Positions 1 to 11,947 of a stretch of DNA of 64,000 bases are shown one piece after another (position 1 is the stretch's first letter; each line of letters opens with the position of its first letter). The notes beneath the pieces were generated by a model. It searched no databases. It saw only the letters and a list, made by a program, of their open reading frames with translations, and had not been told where the DNA came from. The position numbers and the translations under genes were made by a program. Location: positions 19,976,358-20,040,357 of the forward strand of contig OY365810.1 in the NCBI GenBank assembly GCA_959347315.1, written 5' to 3'. The stretch comes from Bimastos eiseni. Lineage: Eukaryota > Annelida > Clitellata > Crassiclitellata > Lumbricidae.

Positions 1-756
1 GCCCTTTCCTTTGACCTCGGCTGAGCTATGGCACTATAGAAATTATTTTATTATTAAAAATTTTCAATCTCACTTGCCACATGGATGGCAGGTAAATGTG
101 CACAGAGCATTCACATCAGTCATAAACTGGGCTTTTGTCTAATAATACATAGATAAACATTATTATAAACAACATAACATTATTATTGCATACTATTTTA
201 CTTACTGATTCTGTATGAAGCTAAAATGAAAAAACAAGATGGGCCATTACAAAGTTGTTATAAATTAATATAATATATAATTTATAATATAATTTCTAAA
301 TGTATCTATATGTATATATACACAAATAAAGTTATGAATCCACCAAGTATAACTATTACCTTCACCCACACTATCAATGTAACATGTGAAAACAACAAGA
401 GCATGTGAGACTTCCAAATGTAGGTAATTCGGCAAATCGGTCTGGATATTTAAATCTCTTTTAAGACATTTTAAGACATCTGCTTAAATGTTGGGCATTT
501 TTTCTTCATTTCAAACTGTTTTAAATTGCCGCAAAGTGGTTTATAATCGTATAAGTCTCCTCACTTCTTGGTGAGGTAGCAGGCTTGTAGTATTGAAAGG
601 GATGAATTGTTAGTTTTAAGCCAGTTACAATCATGTTTTTCTCTTACTGGTTTTATCACCATGCAATCATTCAATAAATGTGAACTTATATAGTGCCCCT
701 TCCAGATATCTGACTACGGCTGAAAATACAGATTTCAAAGAACAATAAAATGCACA
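1..756. other. PPT1-side noncoding sequence
   Basis: AT-rich sequence with no exon I can recognise. It lies downstream (minus-strand sense) of the last PPT1 exon in the window. I looked on the minus strand for the remaining PPT1 exons (the residues around the catalytic Asp and His) and did not find them here, so this is probably PPT1 intron. Confidence 0.5.
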
Positions 757-1212
757 CTAGAAATTTCTAGGCAGGAGGTGTAGCTCTTGGGCAGCCAATT
801 CCATATGGTCGGGCCCACCAGTGAAAAGGTCGAAGTTACATCGTAGTGATACGAGCGAAAGGGTCAACCAGGTCTCCATGGCAGCAGAACGAAATTGGCG
901 TCGGTCACAAGTGGCCCCAATGGGTCGACACAAATCCTGGAGGTAAACTGGCGCAACGCCACAAAGGCAGCACCAAAAGAGAGCAGAGACCCTGAATGCA
1001 ATGTGCTGGGAAAAAGACAACCAGTGCAGGACATCCCGCATATAAGCAGATACATGATCCATCCTCGGGATGCTTCCTATCAAATGTGCAGCTGAACACA
1101 AACGCGTTTCAACTTCCCAATCTGGCTCCAAGGAATTCCAGCATATAAAGACGAGCAGTAGTCCAAGCAGACTTGTTGGTGTTTGCATATATGAATGATA
1201 TTTTGGCTGCAC
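757..1212 (-). pseudogene. CR1/L2-type non-LTR retrotransposon, reverse-transcriptase C-terminal remnant
   Basis: A 151-residue minus-strand frame carries the usual CR1/L2 C-terminal pattern: AAHLIG, then DVLHWLSF..HIAFRVSALFW, then GVAPVYLQDLCRPI. In intact elements these read roughly A-R-L-I, LHWLPV..RI.FK and G.AP.YL. No polymerase motif is left. It is a 5'-truncated insertion downstream of PPT1 exon 5, not a host gene. The clade is inferred from motif resemblance only. Confidence 0.6.
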
Positions 1213-2582
1213 ATAACAAGGTTTAAAATAACATTCTTACCTAAAACAAATGGTAACTATGCATACTCCTATACAACCTGTAGCAATATATACATATCAA
1301 TGCATACCATAAACAGGGAAGCACAGTATATGTATTATATTTGGATCCCCATTATAAAGTTACATAGCTATATAGCTACAAAAAAGGTGAAAACAAAGAA
1401 GCAATTAAGTCATGCTCTAATCTGAGTTTGATCAAGCTACTGTATTCCTTATAGTCAAAGCTTGGTTTAAGGTAGATACTCTACCAAACTTGAAGGCTAA
1501 GAATGGTCAAAAAGACATTTTTAAAACACAAAAATTGATTCAATATGGAAAATTAAAGAGGGTAAAAATAAATTTTGAGTGTAAAAATTGGTTGCTGAAA
1601 ACTTTCAGAAAGTACAAGAGGTAAATGTATTAATGATTTGCAAGTCTTTTGCATCAATTTTGAGAGATATTGAAGCAGTGCCTCGATATATTCACACAAG
1701 CGCTTCTGGATACAATTACAATAATATTAATGGACACAATTTACCATGGTATAGCCACAACCAGGACAATGAGCTGTTTCAGTTGCTTTACTATCTAGTT
1801 CTTAGTAACTCTTATTCATCTGTTAAGCTACTTACCCTTTAAGCAGAATGTTATAGGACGGACCCCAGAAAGGGCTGGTGGCTAGCTCTGCAAAGGAGGG
1901 TTGCTCACAGCCATGCTATGTAGAGATAGTCTTCATAAAGACTAATTTTTTTCAAACACTGACGACATGCCAGTGATTCTGCCTATATATTAAATTTTCC
2001 ATGTTATTTTTCTGTCTTACTTATACATATCAGATACACTCATATGTACATTACAAGAACAAATAAATTGTGCACATTTTACTTGATATCCACCATATTA
2101 TATTATAAAACAGATAACCCGGGTCATGTTTTCTAATTGGCCTAAACAGTCATGTGCAATCACGTCTCATTAATTTCACACTAGCTCCATTACAGTACAC
2201 TCAGACCTAAAGCATTCTCAAGGGACAAGGTTATGTTTACAACCAAACTTTCCAAAACTCAAATATGCACCTTATCAACACTTTGATCATGTCAGCAGTA
2301 GTCACACATGAAAATATCAGTAGCCAAATATTTCTTACTTTCTTCTTATCTTGGTATGTAGATTCAATAAATCTGTTTAATTAGATGTGAATCTCATGTT
2401 AAAACAAACTAGCTCAAAATTTAGTTTGAAGCAGTGATCTAACAACAAATTACTCTTACTCAAATAGAAGTCGCAAAATAATAGAGAGATACAATTTAGG
2501 ATAGATGAACATCCGTGACCTGACTCAATCAGAATCTCTACATCTTAACAGCACAGTCCTTTAAAGAATGCAAACTACTTAC
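1213..2582. other. noncoding sequence, probably PPT1 intron
   Basis: AT-rich, no convincing exon or element end seen. The short open frames here show no family motifs. Confidence 0.4.
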
Positions 2583-2670
2583 CTAAGATAAGCTCCATAG
2601 TCAAGAAGTTTACGAACGTATTCGCACAATGTGATATTTGGACCAGGGCATTTCGGTAAACCAAAGATTC
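2583..2670 (-). CDS. PPT1: palmitoyl-protein thioesterase 1, exon 5 (partial gene)
   Basis: Fifth coding exon of the PPT1 orthologue. On the minus strand it follows an acceptor ending ..TTTTAG and ends in a canonical donor (TTAG|GTAAGT). It translates as GIFGLPKCPGPN followed by a CEYVRKLLDYGAYL segment; vertebrate PPT1 has a matching GVFGLPRCPG...C-[DE]-F-I-R-K...GAY block just after the GGQHQ motif. The first glycine codon is completed by the last base of exon 4 (phase 1), and the exon ends in phase 2. The remaining ~140 residues of a ~300-residue protein, including the expected Asp and His of the catalytic triad, must be encoded left of position 1. Confidence 0.9.
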
Positions 2671-2769
2671 CTAAAATACAAAAAAATAATAGTACAGACC
2701 AACATGGCAAAAATCACTAAGCTGTTAGCCTGAAAAGAGATAATGCCTCAATAACATGAAACTTTAAAA

Positions 2770-4310
2770 GTGCCAAATATGATACAGGTGTGATATACTG
2801 GGAATGTTGGAGATGTGTTGGACTCAGGCCGAGGAGGTTCAAGAGGGAAGAGTCATCTGAAGTGGAGATACTGAAAGTCATAAAGCAGGAGTGGGATTCC
2901 TCCTCAGTAACAAGGTTAGGGGGGCCCTTACAAGATACAAACCAGTTAACAAATGAATGATGATGGCACAATTTAGAGCACAGTCATTCAAACATTAAAG
3001 TCTACGCACCAACGTCCGAATGTGAGGAGGACTAGATAGAAGAATTCTACACAAAACTAGCAGAAATGGTGGAAAAGGTGCAGAGGAATGAAGTACTCAT
3101 CATTGGTAGAAATTGGAATGCCAATCAGGTAACAGCAGAGAAGGATGTGAAAGTGTAATTTGAGGATTTGGATATGGAGACCGAAATGAGCAACGTATTA
3201 GACTATTGGAGTTCGCAATGGACAACAAATTAGTGATTTGTAATACGAAGTGCCAGCAAAAAGAATGTTGAAAATGAACTTGGTGATCCTGTGCCGAAAA
3301 AACAACAAATATGATTGATATGATCTTGATCAGGAAAAGATGGAGCACAGTTTAGTCATAGCCAACACTAAACTGAAACTTAAAAGAAAATACAAGGCAC
3401 CCTTCGAAAAAAGGTGTGATGTTACCAGATTGAATGAAGAAGACATTCGGAATAAATATAGGGCTGTTCTGAAAAAGAACCTGGCACAGATGGAAGAAGT
3501 ATAGGATGTGGAAAACAGAGTGAAAAAGACTAACGCCATCGATGACGCAGTTGAGTAACTATTCCTGACAAAGAGAAAATTAAGAACAAGTGGATTACAC
3601 AAAGAAAATTGCAGATGGTTTAAGAAAAGAGGGAACAGAACCTTAAACAAAATATCTAGAACACGGCAGAACAAAACTACAAGAAAGGAATGTGAAGAAG
3701 TTCAAAGTTCAGTGAAAGAGGATACAGCGAACTGGCTGGAACAGCGGTGTATGGACATTGAGAAGCATCATCAAGAAGGCAAAGGCAGGGAGGTCTATAA
3801 AATGATTAGGAATATAAACACAAACAGAAAATGGCAGCTGAGACTAACAGCAGTAAAAGATGAGAACGGCATAGTGCTAACGAAGGATATCGTGCAAAGA
3901 GGGACAAGAAACATACTGCACAGTGAATTATACATAGAGCAAGCAAAGCTAGACACAGCGGAGGTGATAAGGAGCTAAAAGACATCTCACCCCAAGCAAC
4001 TGACAGTAATAGGGATATAATGGAGGAAGAGGATAGAGTAGCTATCAGAAGATTGAAGAACAATAAAAGTCACTGGCAAAATGCTTAAGCAAGGGGAAGA
4101 GGTAATGGTATAAGAAATTCACCAGATATGTAACATGGCATGGAAGCGGAGACAGGCAAATAAAAAGGTAATGCGACGGAATGCAACAACTACAGAACGA
4201 TTGCTCAGATAAGTCATCTGGGAAGTGTTGATGATAGTGTTGGCAGAAAGATTGAGAAATCAAGCTGAAGAACACCTAGCAGCTGAACAGGGAGGTTTCA
4301 GACCCACAAT
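2770..4310 (+). pseudogene. decayed RTE-like non-LTR retrotransposon (endonuclease and start of reverse transcriptase)
   Basis: Three plus-strand frames read in turn like one degenerate polyprotein. An endonuclease part contains KVYAPTSECEED and FYTKLAEMVEKVQRNEVLII followed by RNWNA (normally G-D-W-N-A). A linker with RLNEEDIRNKYR and a KDENGIVLTKD motif follows. Near 4240-4310 there is an RT-like LAERLRNQAEEHLAAEQGGF block. Frameshifts and stops separate the parts, and the polymerase active site is absent. It lies in PPT1 intron 4 in antisense orientation to the gene. RTE is the best guess for the clade, from the YAPT/GDWNA/EEQAGF pattern. Confidence 0.65.
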
Positions 4311-4680
4311 CAGTTAATTTTTTTTCAATGAGACAGAGGCATGTAAGGTAAGTAGTAAGCCTGCTGAAAGAGCCATAGACACTGCATCAAGAGCATATAT
4401 GATCAAGACAGCTATATATATAACACTACCCATACGTCCCAGCTTTGCCTGGGATTGAATTTAAAACTTAATGAGTATGCACATTCGAGTGTCCAATTTG
4501 TTCATGTTTGTAAGGGCTAGGACAAAGTTGATGAAGAGGAGTAAGTGAAGGAATTGGAGGTCAATGCAGCCGTGAAATTGCTTCTGCACAAATGTAGACA
4601 ATTTGTTGCGTCATTTTCCTTATATGCGCTGACTTGAAGTGTTTCATAGACGATTGTAATTTCTCCGAGTGACGCAGTGT
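4311..4680. other. PPT1 intron 4 sequence
   Basis: No gene or element boundary seen between the RTE-like and CR1-like remnants. Confidence 0.4.
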
Positions 4681-4689
4681 ATCATAACA

Positions 4690-5345
4690 AACGTAATGTC
4701 ATGAAGCATTTATATAGCGCCACTCAAATCAGCAGCGCTCTCAATGGGCGTCTGTGCATGGGACCAGAAAGGTCTTGAGGCGTCTCCGAAACTGGCAAGG
4801 TGAGAGGGCCAGTAACTCCAGGTGCAGGGACTGTGGAAGACAGTTCCAAGCTGAAGGGCCAACATAGGCAAAGCTTTGCGACTGGGCTAGGTATGTCAGG
4901 GCCACCCTAAGTAGGCAGTTGCGCATAAGGGAAATGGTTTTAAATTGTATACGCTGTTGAACAGGGAGCCAATGAAGTGTGTCCCAAATGAAGCATGAAA
5001 TATTGGCAAACTTTGGAATGCCACCCCCTATCAGACGAGCAGAGGCATTACGATTAGACTGAAGTTTGAGAGAATTGGAGGAAGAAAGACCAATGCATAC
5101 AGCATTTCCAAAGTCCACCCGAGTACATATCATGGCATGGGCTAAGGTTTGTATGAGGTGAGAAAGAGCTGCCAATAGAACAAAGTTGACTCATATGGTA
5201 GAAGCAGGATCTAGAAACTGAGTTGATCTGATGACTGAAAGTAAAGGTAGGATCCAAGACAATTCCCAGGTCGCGAACAGAAGATGAAAATTAGATGTGA
5301 GGAAACCTGAGATGGAGAGAAACAGAATTTATTTTATCAAGCTGG
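4690..5345 (-). pseudogene. CR1-type non-LTR retrotransposon 3' end
   Basis: A 144-residue minus-strand frame (5175-4741) holds the CR1/L2 C-terminal signature: RVDFGNAVCIGLSSS, then NASARLIGG, WDTLHWLPVQQRIQFK, and GPSAWNCLPQSL ... FRRRLKTFLV. It stops where an intact element would end. Upstream, in another frame, HQINSVSRSCFYHMSQL (5240-5160) continues the same protein, so there is a frameshift near 5170. The following 3' tail contains TTTATATAGCGCCACTCAAA, which recurs at 33364 and, in part, at 28701. 5'-truncated, in PPT1 intron 4. Confidence 0.75.
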
Positions 5346-5389
5346 AGGCAACCACCAAGCCTGATGAGTTGTATCTTATCCGAGTTTGT

Positions 5390-5592
5390 AAATGTTTGTG
5401 CCCTTAATAACTACTAATATGGCTTAAAATGTTTAATTTTCGTATTTAGATTGTTAAATGTTTAAAAAAATGATTGACGATTTAATTAAATTTTTTCAAT
5501 TTTTAACTATTTGCGTGTGTAATATTTGCAGAGGCGAATACTCCCAAACAGTCCCGAGGCAAATGTCCGAGGCGATTTCCGGTTATGCCCTA
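5390..5592. mobile_element. truncated hAT-type MITE (TAGGGCATAACCG family)
   Basis: The segment is similar along its length to the right half of the complete MITE at 7517-7915, including the shared stretch AATAACTACTAATATGGCTT and the end CGGTTATGCCCTA at 5580-5592. The left terminal repeat is missing. Confidence 0.6.
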
Positions 5593-5895
5593 ATGTTAAT
5601 TTAGAAATCCATAAATCATAATATCGCCAGAGCATTCCGTTCGTAAGCCTTTCCTTCGACTTTCTAATTTATAGTTTAGATGATAGAGTGAACTGGAAAA
5701 AATTGACCAGTAACCAATGACATGAGCTCCTTAGACTTCTCTGCTATAGTTCTTTTACTTTTACGTGCATAACTGAAGATGATCCTGCTTGACCATGATC
5801 TTATGATGCCAGGTACAGTGCCTTGGAGGAGTTCCGTGGGAAAAGATACTATAAATATTAATGATATAAATTATGACTGCTTGGGTTAGAAATAC

Positions 5896-5966
5896 CTTGA
5901 TGCTGTCCTCCAACTGATATCAGATTCTGCATTGGAGGCACAGGACAGCGCTGTGCAACAGCTCTT
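5896..5966 (-). CDS. PPT1: palmitoyl-protein thioesterase 1, exon 4 (partial gene)
   Basis: A 71-bp minus-strand exon between a ..GTTTTCAG acceptor and a CAAG|GTATTT donor. Its first base completes the leucine of exon 3; it then reads [23 protein letters not shown]. The vertebrate protein has [12 protein letters not shown] followed by an ISVGGQHQG motif at the same place, so identification is firm. It ends in phase 1, giving the G of the next exon's GIFGLP. The block directly follows the nucleophile elbow. Confidence 0.93.
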
Positions 5967-7201
5967 CTGAAAACAGCATCAAATGTCATTCTACATACAC
6001 TTCTCATAAAGTTAGTAAAAATTGACACTGTGTCCCACTTTTATTTACAACCATAATTATTCAATCAGATATATTTAATTTATGGTTAAGCTTCACGAGC
6101 AATCAATGATGTTAAGTCAATTAAGAAGCTCATCAGCAGGAAATCAGTCTAATCTAATCTTGTGCCTTTTATAGTGCCATGATCATATAATGTATGAGGC
6201 ATCAGTCAATGGTCATTTGAAGTTGAACTCCAGTAGAAGTCATAATCCATCAGAGAAGCTAGATCAACGTCTGACATTTCAGAGAAACAGAACTTGGACT
6301 ATGGTGAGTCAATTGAAAAATTTCTTAGTTTATGTCTAAAAGACATTACAGAACTGGCAAAAAGCAAAAAATGGCAATGAATGCAAAGGTTTGGACTAGG
6401 CACTGATAATACCTCTGAGCCCAATACTATTCTGATATAAAGTGCTACAGCAATCTGTTGATGGAGTGTATTGTTTGTTGAAATGAAGGGTGATACAAGA
6501 CAGACTGGTCATCTGATAATGGGCAGATCACTGTATTAGTCATGGGCTCAAGGATTAAATGCACAATTGCCTATTGCTTGTAAAACCATGTGATCAGAGA
6601 TATAGGGTTGCAGACAGCCATCAAAAAAAAGTGAAGTATATGTAATAAAAAATGTCTTTAGTTGCTAAGAGTACTGGTCAATCATGAAATGAAAAGGTAG
6701 CGACATTTACATTAAAATATATATCATGGCACAGCTATTCAAAGATGGGCATAAACTCATAGCAAATGTAAAGAAAAATAAGAGCATGGTGAATGCAGAA
6801 TTAACACAAAATGAGGTATAAACTCATATAGAAATTTAAAAAAATGAATTTATTCATGTACCACTTAAATTTATTCATTTATTCATGAACCACTTAGCGA
6901 CACCTGGCAAAACTAGTAATACACGCACCACTGTTTGAAAACCACTGAGTTAAATAGATATGCATGCAGCATTTGCAAATCTTTATAAGCATATGAAGCA
7001 CTTGTATTAATTAAGAATGCCTGCGAGTCAATCTCTCGGAGGCGGGAGGCATGCTGGCACCACGTGCAAACCGAATGCATGTGTTAACGATGTTTCAGAT
7101 AATATCTTATTATTCAGAGACAATAAATAATCCATTGCAAAAGGAGTAATCTTAATATTGGAATGATTCCACCACCAGCAACAGCAAGAATGCCAACATA
7201 C
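5967..7201. other. PPT1 intron 3
   Basis: 1235-bp intron with GT..AG ends on the minus strand. AT-rich, and I see no element boundary in it. Confidence 0.6.
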
Positions 7202-7329
7202 AGAAATTGACTTCCTTGGGAAAATCCAATTGCATTGTATCCATTCTTCAGAAGTGGATCATTCGCAATCTTCTCACATGCTTCTACTATCTGTTCATTT
7301 GCATTCTTAAGGAATCCATTAATTGTATC
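7202..7329 (-). CDS. PPT1: palmitoyl-protein thioesterase 1, exon 3 with the active-site serine (partial gene)
   Basis: A 128-bp minus-strand exon with acceptor ..TTGTTTAG and donor TTTCT|GTATGT. It reads DTINGFLKNANEQIVEACEK, then IANDPLLKNGYNAIGFSQGSQFL. GFSQG is the nucleophile elbow of the alpha/beta hydrolase fold; its serine forms the thioester intermediate when palmitate is removed from cysteines of lysosomal proteins (known for PPT1). Vertebrates have GFSQGG where this gene has GFSQGS, a small change outside the catalytic residue. Phase in 0, phase out 2, matching exons 2 and 4. A palmitoyl thioesterase other than PPT1 (such as PPT2) fits the neighbouring residues less well. Confidence 0.95.
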
Positions 7330-7516
7330 CTAAACAAGTTTAAAACAGACAGCTGGAAATATGTAAAATTTTACACTTTGCAACTTTAGGATTTAAAAAT
7401 TTTCGATAAAATTAATAAACAATAGCACTATGGCATTTTATAAATTTTCATCAAGAGAGTCATAATCAGGCCAATTATCAGAGTAATCAGTAGTATCTGT
7501 TATAATAATTGGCACC

Positions 7517-7915
7517 TAGGGCATAACCGAGTATACAATTTCCACCGAGTACCGAATTTAAGTATTCGGATGCACTATTTGCCACATCGAAGTACTAACC
7601 AAATAGCAGTGGCAACTCTGGCCCTGTGAGTATCACCCAAAAGTGAAGCTTAAAATTTTTGACTTTTGTCACTTGTGCAATTTTGCGAAATGAAAAATTA
7701 GCAAAATAAATGTTTGTGTTTGTAATAACTACTAATATGGCTTTAAATTTATAATTTTCATTTTTAGAGTGTTATAAAAAATTATTAAATTATAATTTTT
7801 TTACTTTTAACTATTTGTTGTTTGTAATATTTGCCCAGGTGAGTACTTCCAAATAGTCCTGAAAACGGGACATTTGGCCGAGGCGAATGTCTGAGGCGAT
7901 TCCGGTTATGCCCTA
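7517..7915. mobile_element. complete hAT-type MITE, 399 bp
   Basis: Terminal inverted repeats TAGGGCATAACCG and CGGTTATGCCCTA are flanked on both sides by the exact 8-bp duplication TTGGCACC (7509-7516 and 7916-7923), the hallmark of hAT transposition. No coding capacity. Inserted in PPT1 intron 2. A truncated relative is at 5390-5592. Confidence 0.9.
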
Positions 7916-8346
7916 TTGGCACCGATATTAAAAACTATATTTTATATTATTTTTAGTCTCAAACAGCAAAATGACGAATGCAACATCACTTTCAAAATTT
8001 CTGTATACAGTACATTACACTGCCTTGTTCTTGCGCTTAGGTCCGACGATAAATCATATAGCAAAGTAGAGGCACGACGCAAAAGGCCAGTAGTGGTAAA
8101 GGATTTCACCTGGTCAATTTATTTAGTAAAGATTTAGGACTTTAGGCCATATGGCGCATATAATCAAATGATGTACATCAACCACTCACAGTTATGTCAT
8201 ACACATATTACAAAATAATCATTAACAAATTTTGTCCTAGTCCGATTAATGCTGGGTACGACAAACCTCGGCCAAGCCGAGTTTCTGTTCATCCCTAGAA
8301 CCAACTGTGAAAACTGCCTAGAAACTGTGCTGGCATACAATGAAAC

Positions 8347-8720
8347 TAGAGCTGTACCGATTAATCGGCCGGCCAATTATCAGACATATCAGCGGTATTG
8401 GGTATTGGCAATGCCAAAATTAAAAAATTAAATTTTTTATCAGTCTTTAAGAGCAAAATGGCGACTGAAGCATTATTTTCTCAGGCTTATAAATTCATAA
8501 TTTCCCCTATCTCGATCGCAGCACCAATGAAAGGCTTGTCACCTCGCAGTCACTGCATGTTTACAGTGTACTCTTTCCCTTTTCAGAATTTGAAGTATCA
8601 CCGCCTCCTATGCATGTATGTTTACTGTGTTCCTCTTTCCCCAAGCCTTGCGCCCAGACCGTCACCTGACGTGTCCATGTTAGCTGTCTCCCATAATCTG
8701 TTCCCATAGTGTGTAGCTCA
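8347..8720. mobile_element. left end of a hAT-type element (TAGAGCTGTACCGAT family)
   Basis: Starts TAGAGCTGTACCGATTAATC, the same terminus as the complete element at 59802-62026, and the next ~110 bp are also related (AGCAAAATGGCGAC... against AGCAAAATGACGAC...). I could not find the matching right end, so it is truncated; the given right limit is approximate. The 9950-9990 stretch (GCAGAGTGAGTCATAGT) also resembles the interior of the complete copy. Confidence 0.6.
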
Positions 8721-8885
8721 AGTTAACAAGCATGGCTACTTCTGACTAGCTAATAGGTGTTGAGCACCTATAAACCATGGGATAATGTTTGAAGGCCATA
8801 GAGTCTCTTCATTACGTGACTATGATATACCATGTATATATGTACTTGTTGACGAACAAAATCCTTGTTATGAAAGCATTGTTAA

Positions 8886-9571
8886 CCCCTTTAGCGTCCA
8901 GTAAAATTCTTAAAACCTACCCTTATATGGCAGGCAAATTTTATATCTGCATATCTATGTATATATGTATATATGCTTATATGTATGTTTATATGTAAAT
9001 ATACATATGTATATATGTAGGCATATATGTATATATGAATATAGGTATATATGTATATATGTATGTATATATGTGTGTACATATGTATGTATGTATATAA
9101 ATCCATGCATATATGTATATATATGTATATATATATATGTATGTATATGTGCATAGATATGTATATATATATGCATATACATGTAATTTATTTATATATA
9201 TGCATATAAATATATATATATATATGTATTTAAGCATATGTATGTATGTATGTCTATGTATGTATATATATATGTATGTAGATATGTAAATATATATGCA
9301 TATACATGTAATTCATGTATATATATGTGTGTTTATATATATGTATATACATTCATGTATATGTATGTATGTATGTATATATATATATGTATGTAGATAT
9401 GTAAATATGTATGTACATATGCATACTACTGACATATGTTTGTACATATGTATGTATATATATGTATATATGCATATATATGTATACATGAGTATATATA
9501 AGTATATATATATGTATATATATGTAGTTTACGTATATATAAATATATATGTATATAGTTTATGTAGGCCT

Positions 9572-9618
<47 letters not shown>

Positions 9619-9915
9619 CATATGTATATATATGTATGTATTTGTATATATATATATGTATGTATATGCATGTCTATTTGCCTGAATGTATGTATGTATG
9701 TATATACGTATGTATATGTATGTATGTAAGGGTATGTATGTATACTAATGTATACACATGTATGTATGCATGTAGATATGTATGTTTGTAAGCATGTATG
9801 TATGTATGTATTTATATCTGTATGTATGTATAATCAATTGGACGATCATAATCGGGTTTGCCGTCTAATGGTTAGTTGTTAAGGACGAATTTAATCGGGT
9901 TTGCCGCTAAAGGGG
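8886..9915. mobile_element. piggyBac-type MITE with a microsatellite core
   Basis: Ends CCCCTTTAGCG and CGCTAAAGGGG are perfect inverted repeats, each bordered by TTAA (8882-8885 and 9916-9919), the target duplication specific to piggyBac. Inside each end there are related subterminal stretches (ACCTACCCTTATATGGCAGG; ATCGGGTTTGCCG). The centre, about 8955-9830, is entirely TATG/TATA-type microsatellite, so there is no coding capacity. It sits in PPT1 intron 2. Confidence 0.85.
8955..9830. repeat. TATG/TATA microsatellite
   Basis: About 870 bp of interrupted TATGTATA-type repeat. Open frames on both strands here (Tyr/Ile/Met/His only) are products of the repeat and are not genes. It forms the core of the surrounding MITE. 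Confidence 0.95.
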
Positions 9916-10430
9916 TTAAATAAGCTTATATCAGTCAGTGAATGCCATAGCTCAACTGCAGAGTGAGTCATAGTACCTGCTTAATTACTCTGGGCGGCTC
10001 TGTTGTCTCTGCTGGCTGCGAACTGGCCACTGGTGGTACCTTGTTGAGGTTATTGTAAACCAAAGTAGCAGGTCGTAACTGCAGTGTGTGTGGGGAAGAG
10101 AATGACATGTTTGTTACAAGTAGAAAGTGAATGTATGTCTGAATTTGCTACCAGAAACATTGTAACCATAATAGTTCAAGGCTTATTGAGTATAGTGATG
10201 ATGATAGCCCACAACACTGAATCTAATTTTAAATGGTGCGACAGAGACCGTTTTCCGTGTGTACCCATACCATTTTAGGCCTAGCTGGTACACCTGGGAA
10301 AAATCTGATGAAAGCAGCAATCAGTATTGGTAGTATGGCTGATGCAAGCAGCAAAAGTCATTAAAAAATAATACTCTAATTTTTGGAAAGTGTCAAACTG
10401 AACTGAAGTAAAGTGGGAGTTTGTAACAAA

Positions 10431-10596
10431 CAGGGCCGTACCGAGCTATAATTGCACCCTTGCGTAGCATCAATTTGGCGCCCTCACATTTTGAAAATAG
10501 TGCATTTTAAGAAATAATAATCATCCTGTATTTGCGCCCTTTCCACATTTGCACCCGGGGCATAGGCCTCGCCGGCCCCCTTTCGGTACGGCCCAG
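10431..10596. mobile_element. small hAT-like MITE, 166 bp
   Basis: Ends CAGGGCCGTACCGAG and TTTCGGTACGGCCCAG are inverted repeats with few mismatches. Flanks GTAACAAA and GTAACATG could be a decayed 8-bp duplication (6 of 8 match). Noncoding, in PPT1 intron 2 just downstream (minus sense) of exon 2. Confidence 0.6.
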
Positions 10597-10682
10597 GTAA
10601 CATGATTCAATCTATAGTTGAGTCATGACTTTGAATATATGTAACCTTGCTCTAACTTTTCTGAAATTCATGAATGACGTAC

Positions 10683-10792
10683 CTCTAATACATTGTTGCC
10701 AATCATCAAAGAATGAACATAAATTCCTGGAATGGTCTTCTCAACTATACCTTTGATGGAACCCATGCTCAGTGGATTGCAACAGCTATCTC
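10683..10792 (-). CDS. PPT1: palmitoyl-protein thioesterase 1, exon 2 (partial gene)
   Basis: A 110-bp minus-strand exon between ..CATAACAG and GAG|GTACGT. Completed by one base of exon 1, it reads [19 protein letters not shown], then [18 protein letters not shown]. The vertebrate protein has [10 protein letters not shown] and then IPGIYVLSLEIG at this place. The block follows the first beta strand and includes the conserved paired cysteines. 1+110 bases give 37 codons, so it ends in phase 0 and joins exon 3 in frame. Confidence 0.95.
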
Positions 10793-11124
10793 CTGTTATG
10801 TACAACAAAATAATATTACATGTAACACGATCATTACAACCAAATTATTAGTAGTTTGTGTGAAGAATCTCCTGGTAATCAGAAAAAGTCTTATGTTTAC
10901 CTTGTGTTTACATGCTTCAAAATAATAACTAACCACTGTAGTGTAGCTTCTCTGCACACGTTACACTTCTCATACTCATACAGGTTGTGAGCAGCAGGTT
11001 CTCAAATCTAGCCAGCTTCCCTCCAGAAATATGGATACAACATAATATATCTATAGCTACTCTTAGTATGACTGGAAAAGACTACTAACTCTTCTCAAAC
11101 AACAAGGTTGGTAGTTTACACGAG

Positions 11125-11947
11125 TGTAGGACAAAAGCCCCCCCGGACAAAAGCCCCTCCCAACCAGGACAAAAGCCCCCCAGTGTAGACCATAAGCTTG
11201 CCCAAATTATATATGCAAGCTTGTATGTGTGTGCATATGTTGCATGGTTGTATGCACAATATGTACGTGTGCATGGATGTGTCCATGTCGACTAAGTGTT
11301 ACTAAACCTGTAAAATATCTATTTTCAGCGGATTGACATATTGCTTTGGTTTCAATACCTGCAAAGTTTGAAGACGAAATGGTTCGTAATATGAGAAGTG
11401 CATGTTAAAAGTCTTTGTTTTATTGGTACACATTCTTAGATTTTCATCTACAGGGGTCACCACCCACTCTCAGACTGAGATAATTATCGCGTGTCACTGA
11501 CTGACTGTCACCAACTGTAAGCATACTTACTAGCTGACCTTCATCGCTTATATTCTTAGATTATCATCTATATAGAGGTATTCACCTATCTTATTAATGG
11601 GAGATGATTATCGCGTGTCACTGACAGTTTGCTAACCAACCGTAGGCCTAGCTGCTTACTAGCCGACGACCTTCACCGCTTATTAAGGCGTGTCATGGAT
11701 TGTTTGCAGTATTTATGCATCCAGCAACATAAATAAGGATTCAAAACTGGACTCACTTTGTCTCCTATACAACACAACAATTAGCTGCTTGTTTCATATA
11801 TTTTACATAATGGCAGTTAAATATATAACTTGTCATCATCCGTTCATGCTTCACACTAGGGGGGCTTATGTCCGGGGCAAATGTCCTACCCAAACTCGGG
11901 GGGCTCTTGTCTGGGGGGCTTATGTCCAGAGGGCATTTGTCCGTTCC
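11125..11947. mobile_element. repeat element with GGACAAAAGCCCC-type inverted ends
   Basis: The left end holds three copies of GGACAAAAGCCCC in ~60 bp (11132-11178), followed by CAGTGTAGACCATAAG and a short microsatellite. The right end (11858-11947) holds the reverse complements (GGGGGCTTATGTCC, GGGCATTTGTCC). The two ends are therefore inverted repeats made of short tandem units. No coding capacity. Inserted in PPT1 intron 1. The same CAGTGTAGACCATAAG next to a microsatellite recurs at 18071. I cannot assign it to a known superfamily. Confidence 0.6.

Noticed and set aside
1..2582. Remaining C-terminal exons of PPT1
   Set aside because: Searched for the block after GAYL and for the regions of the catalytic Asp and His; none recognised, so they are assumed outside the window.
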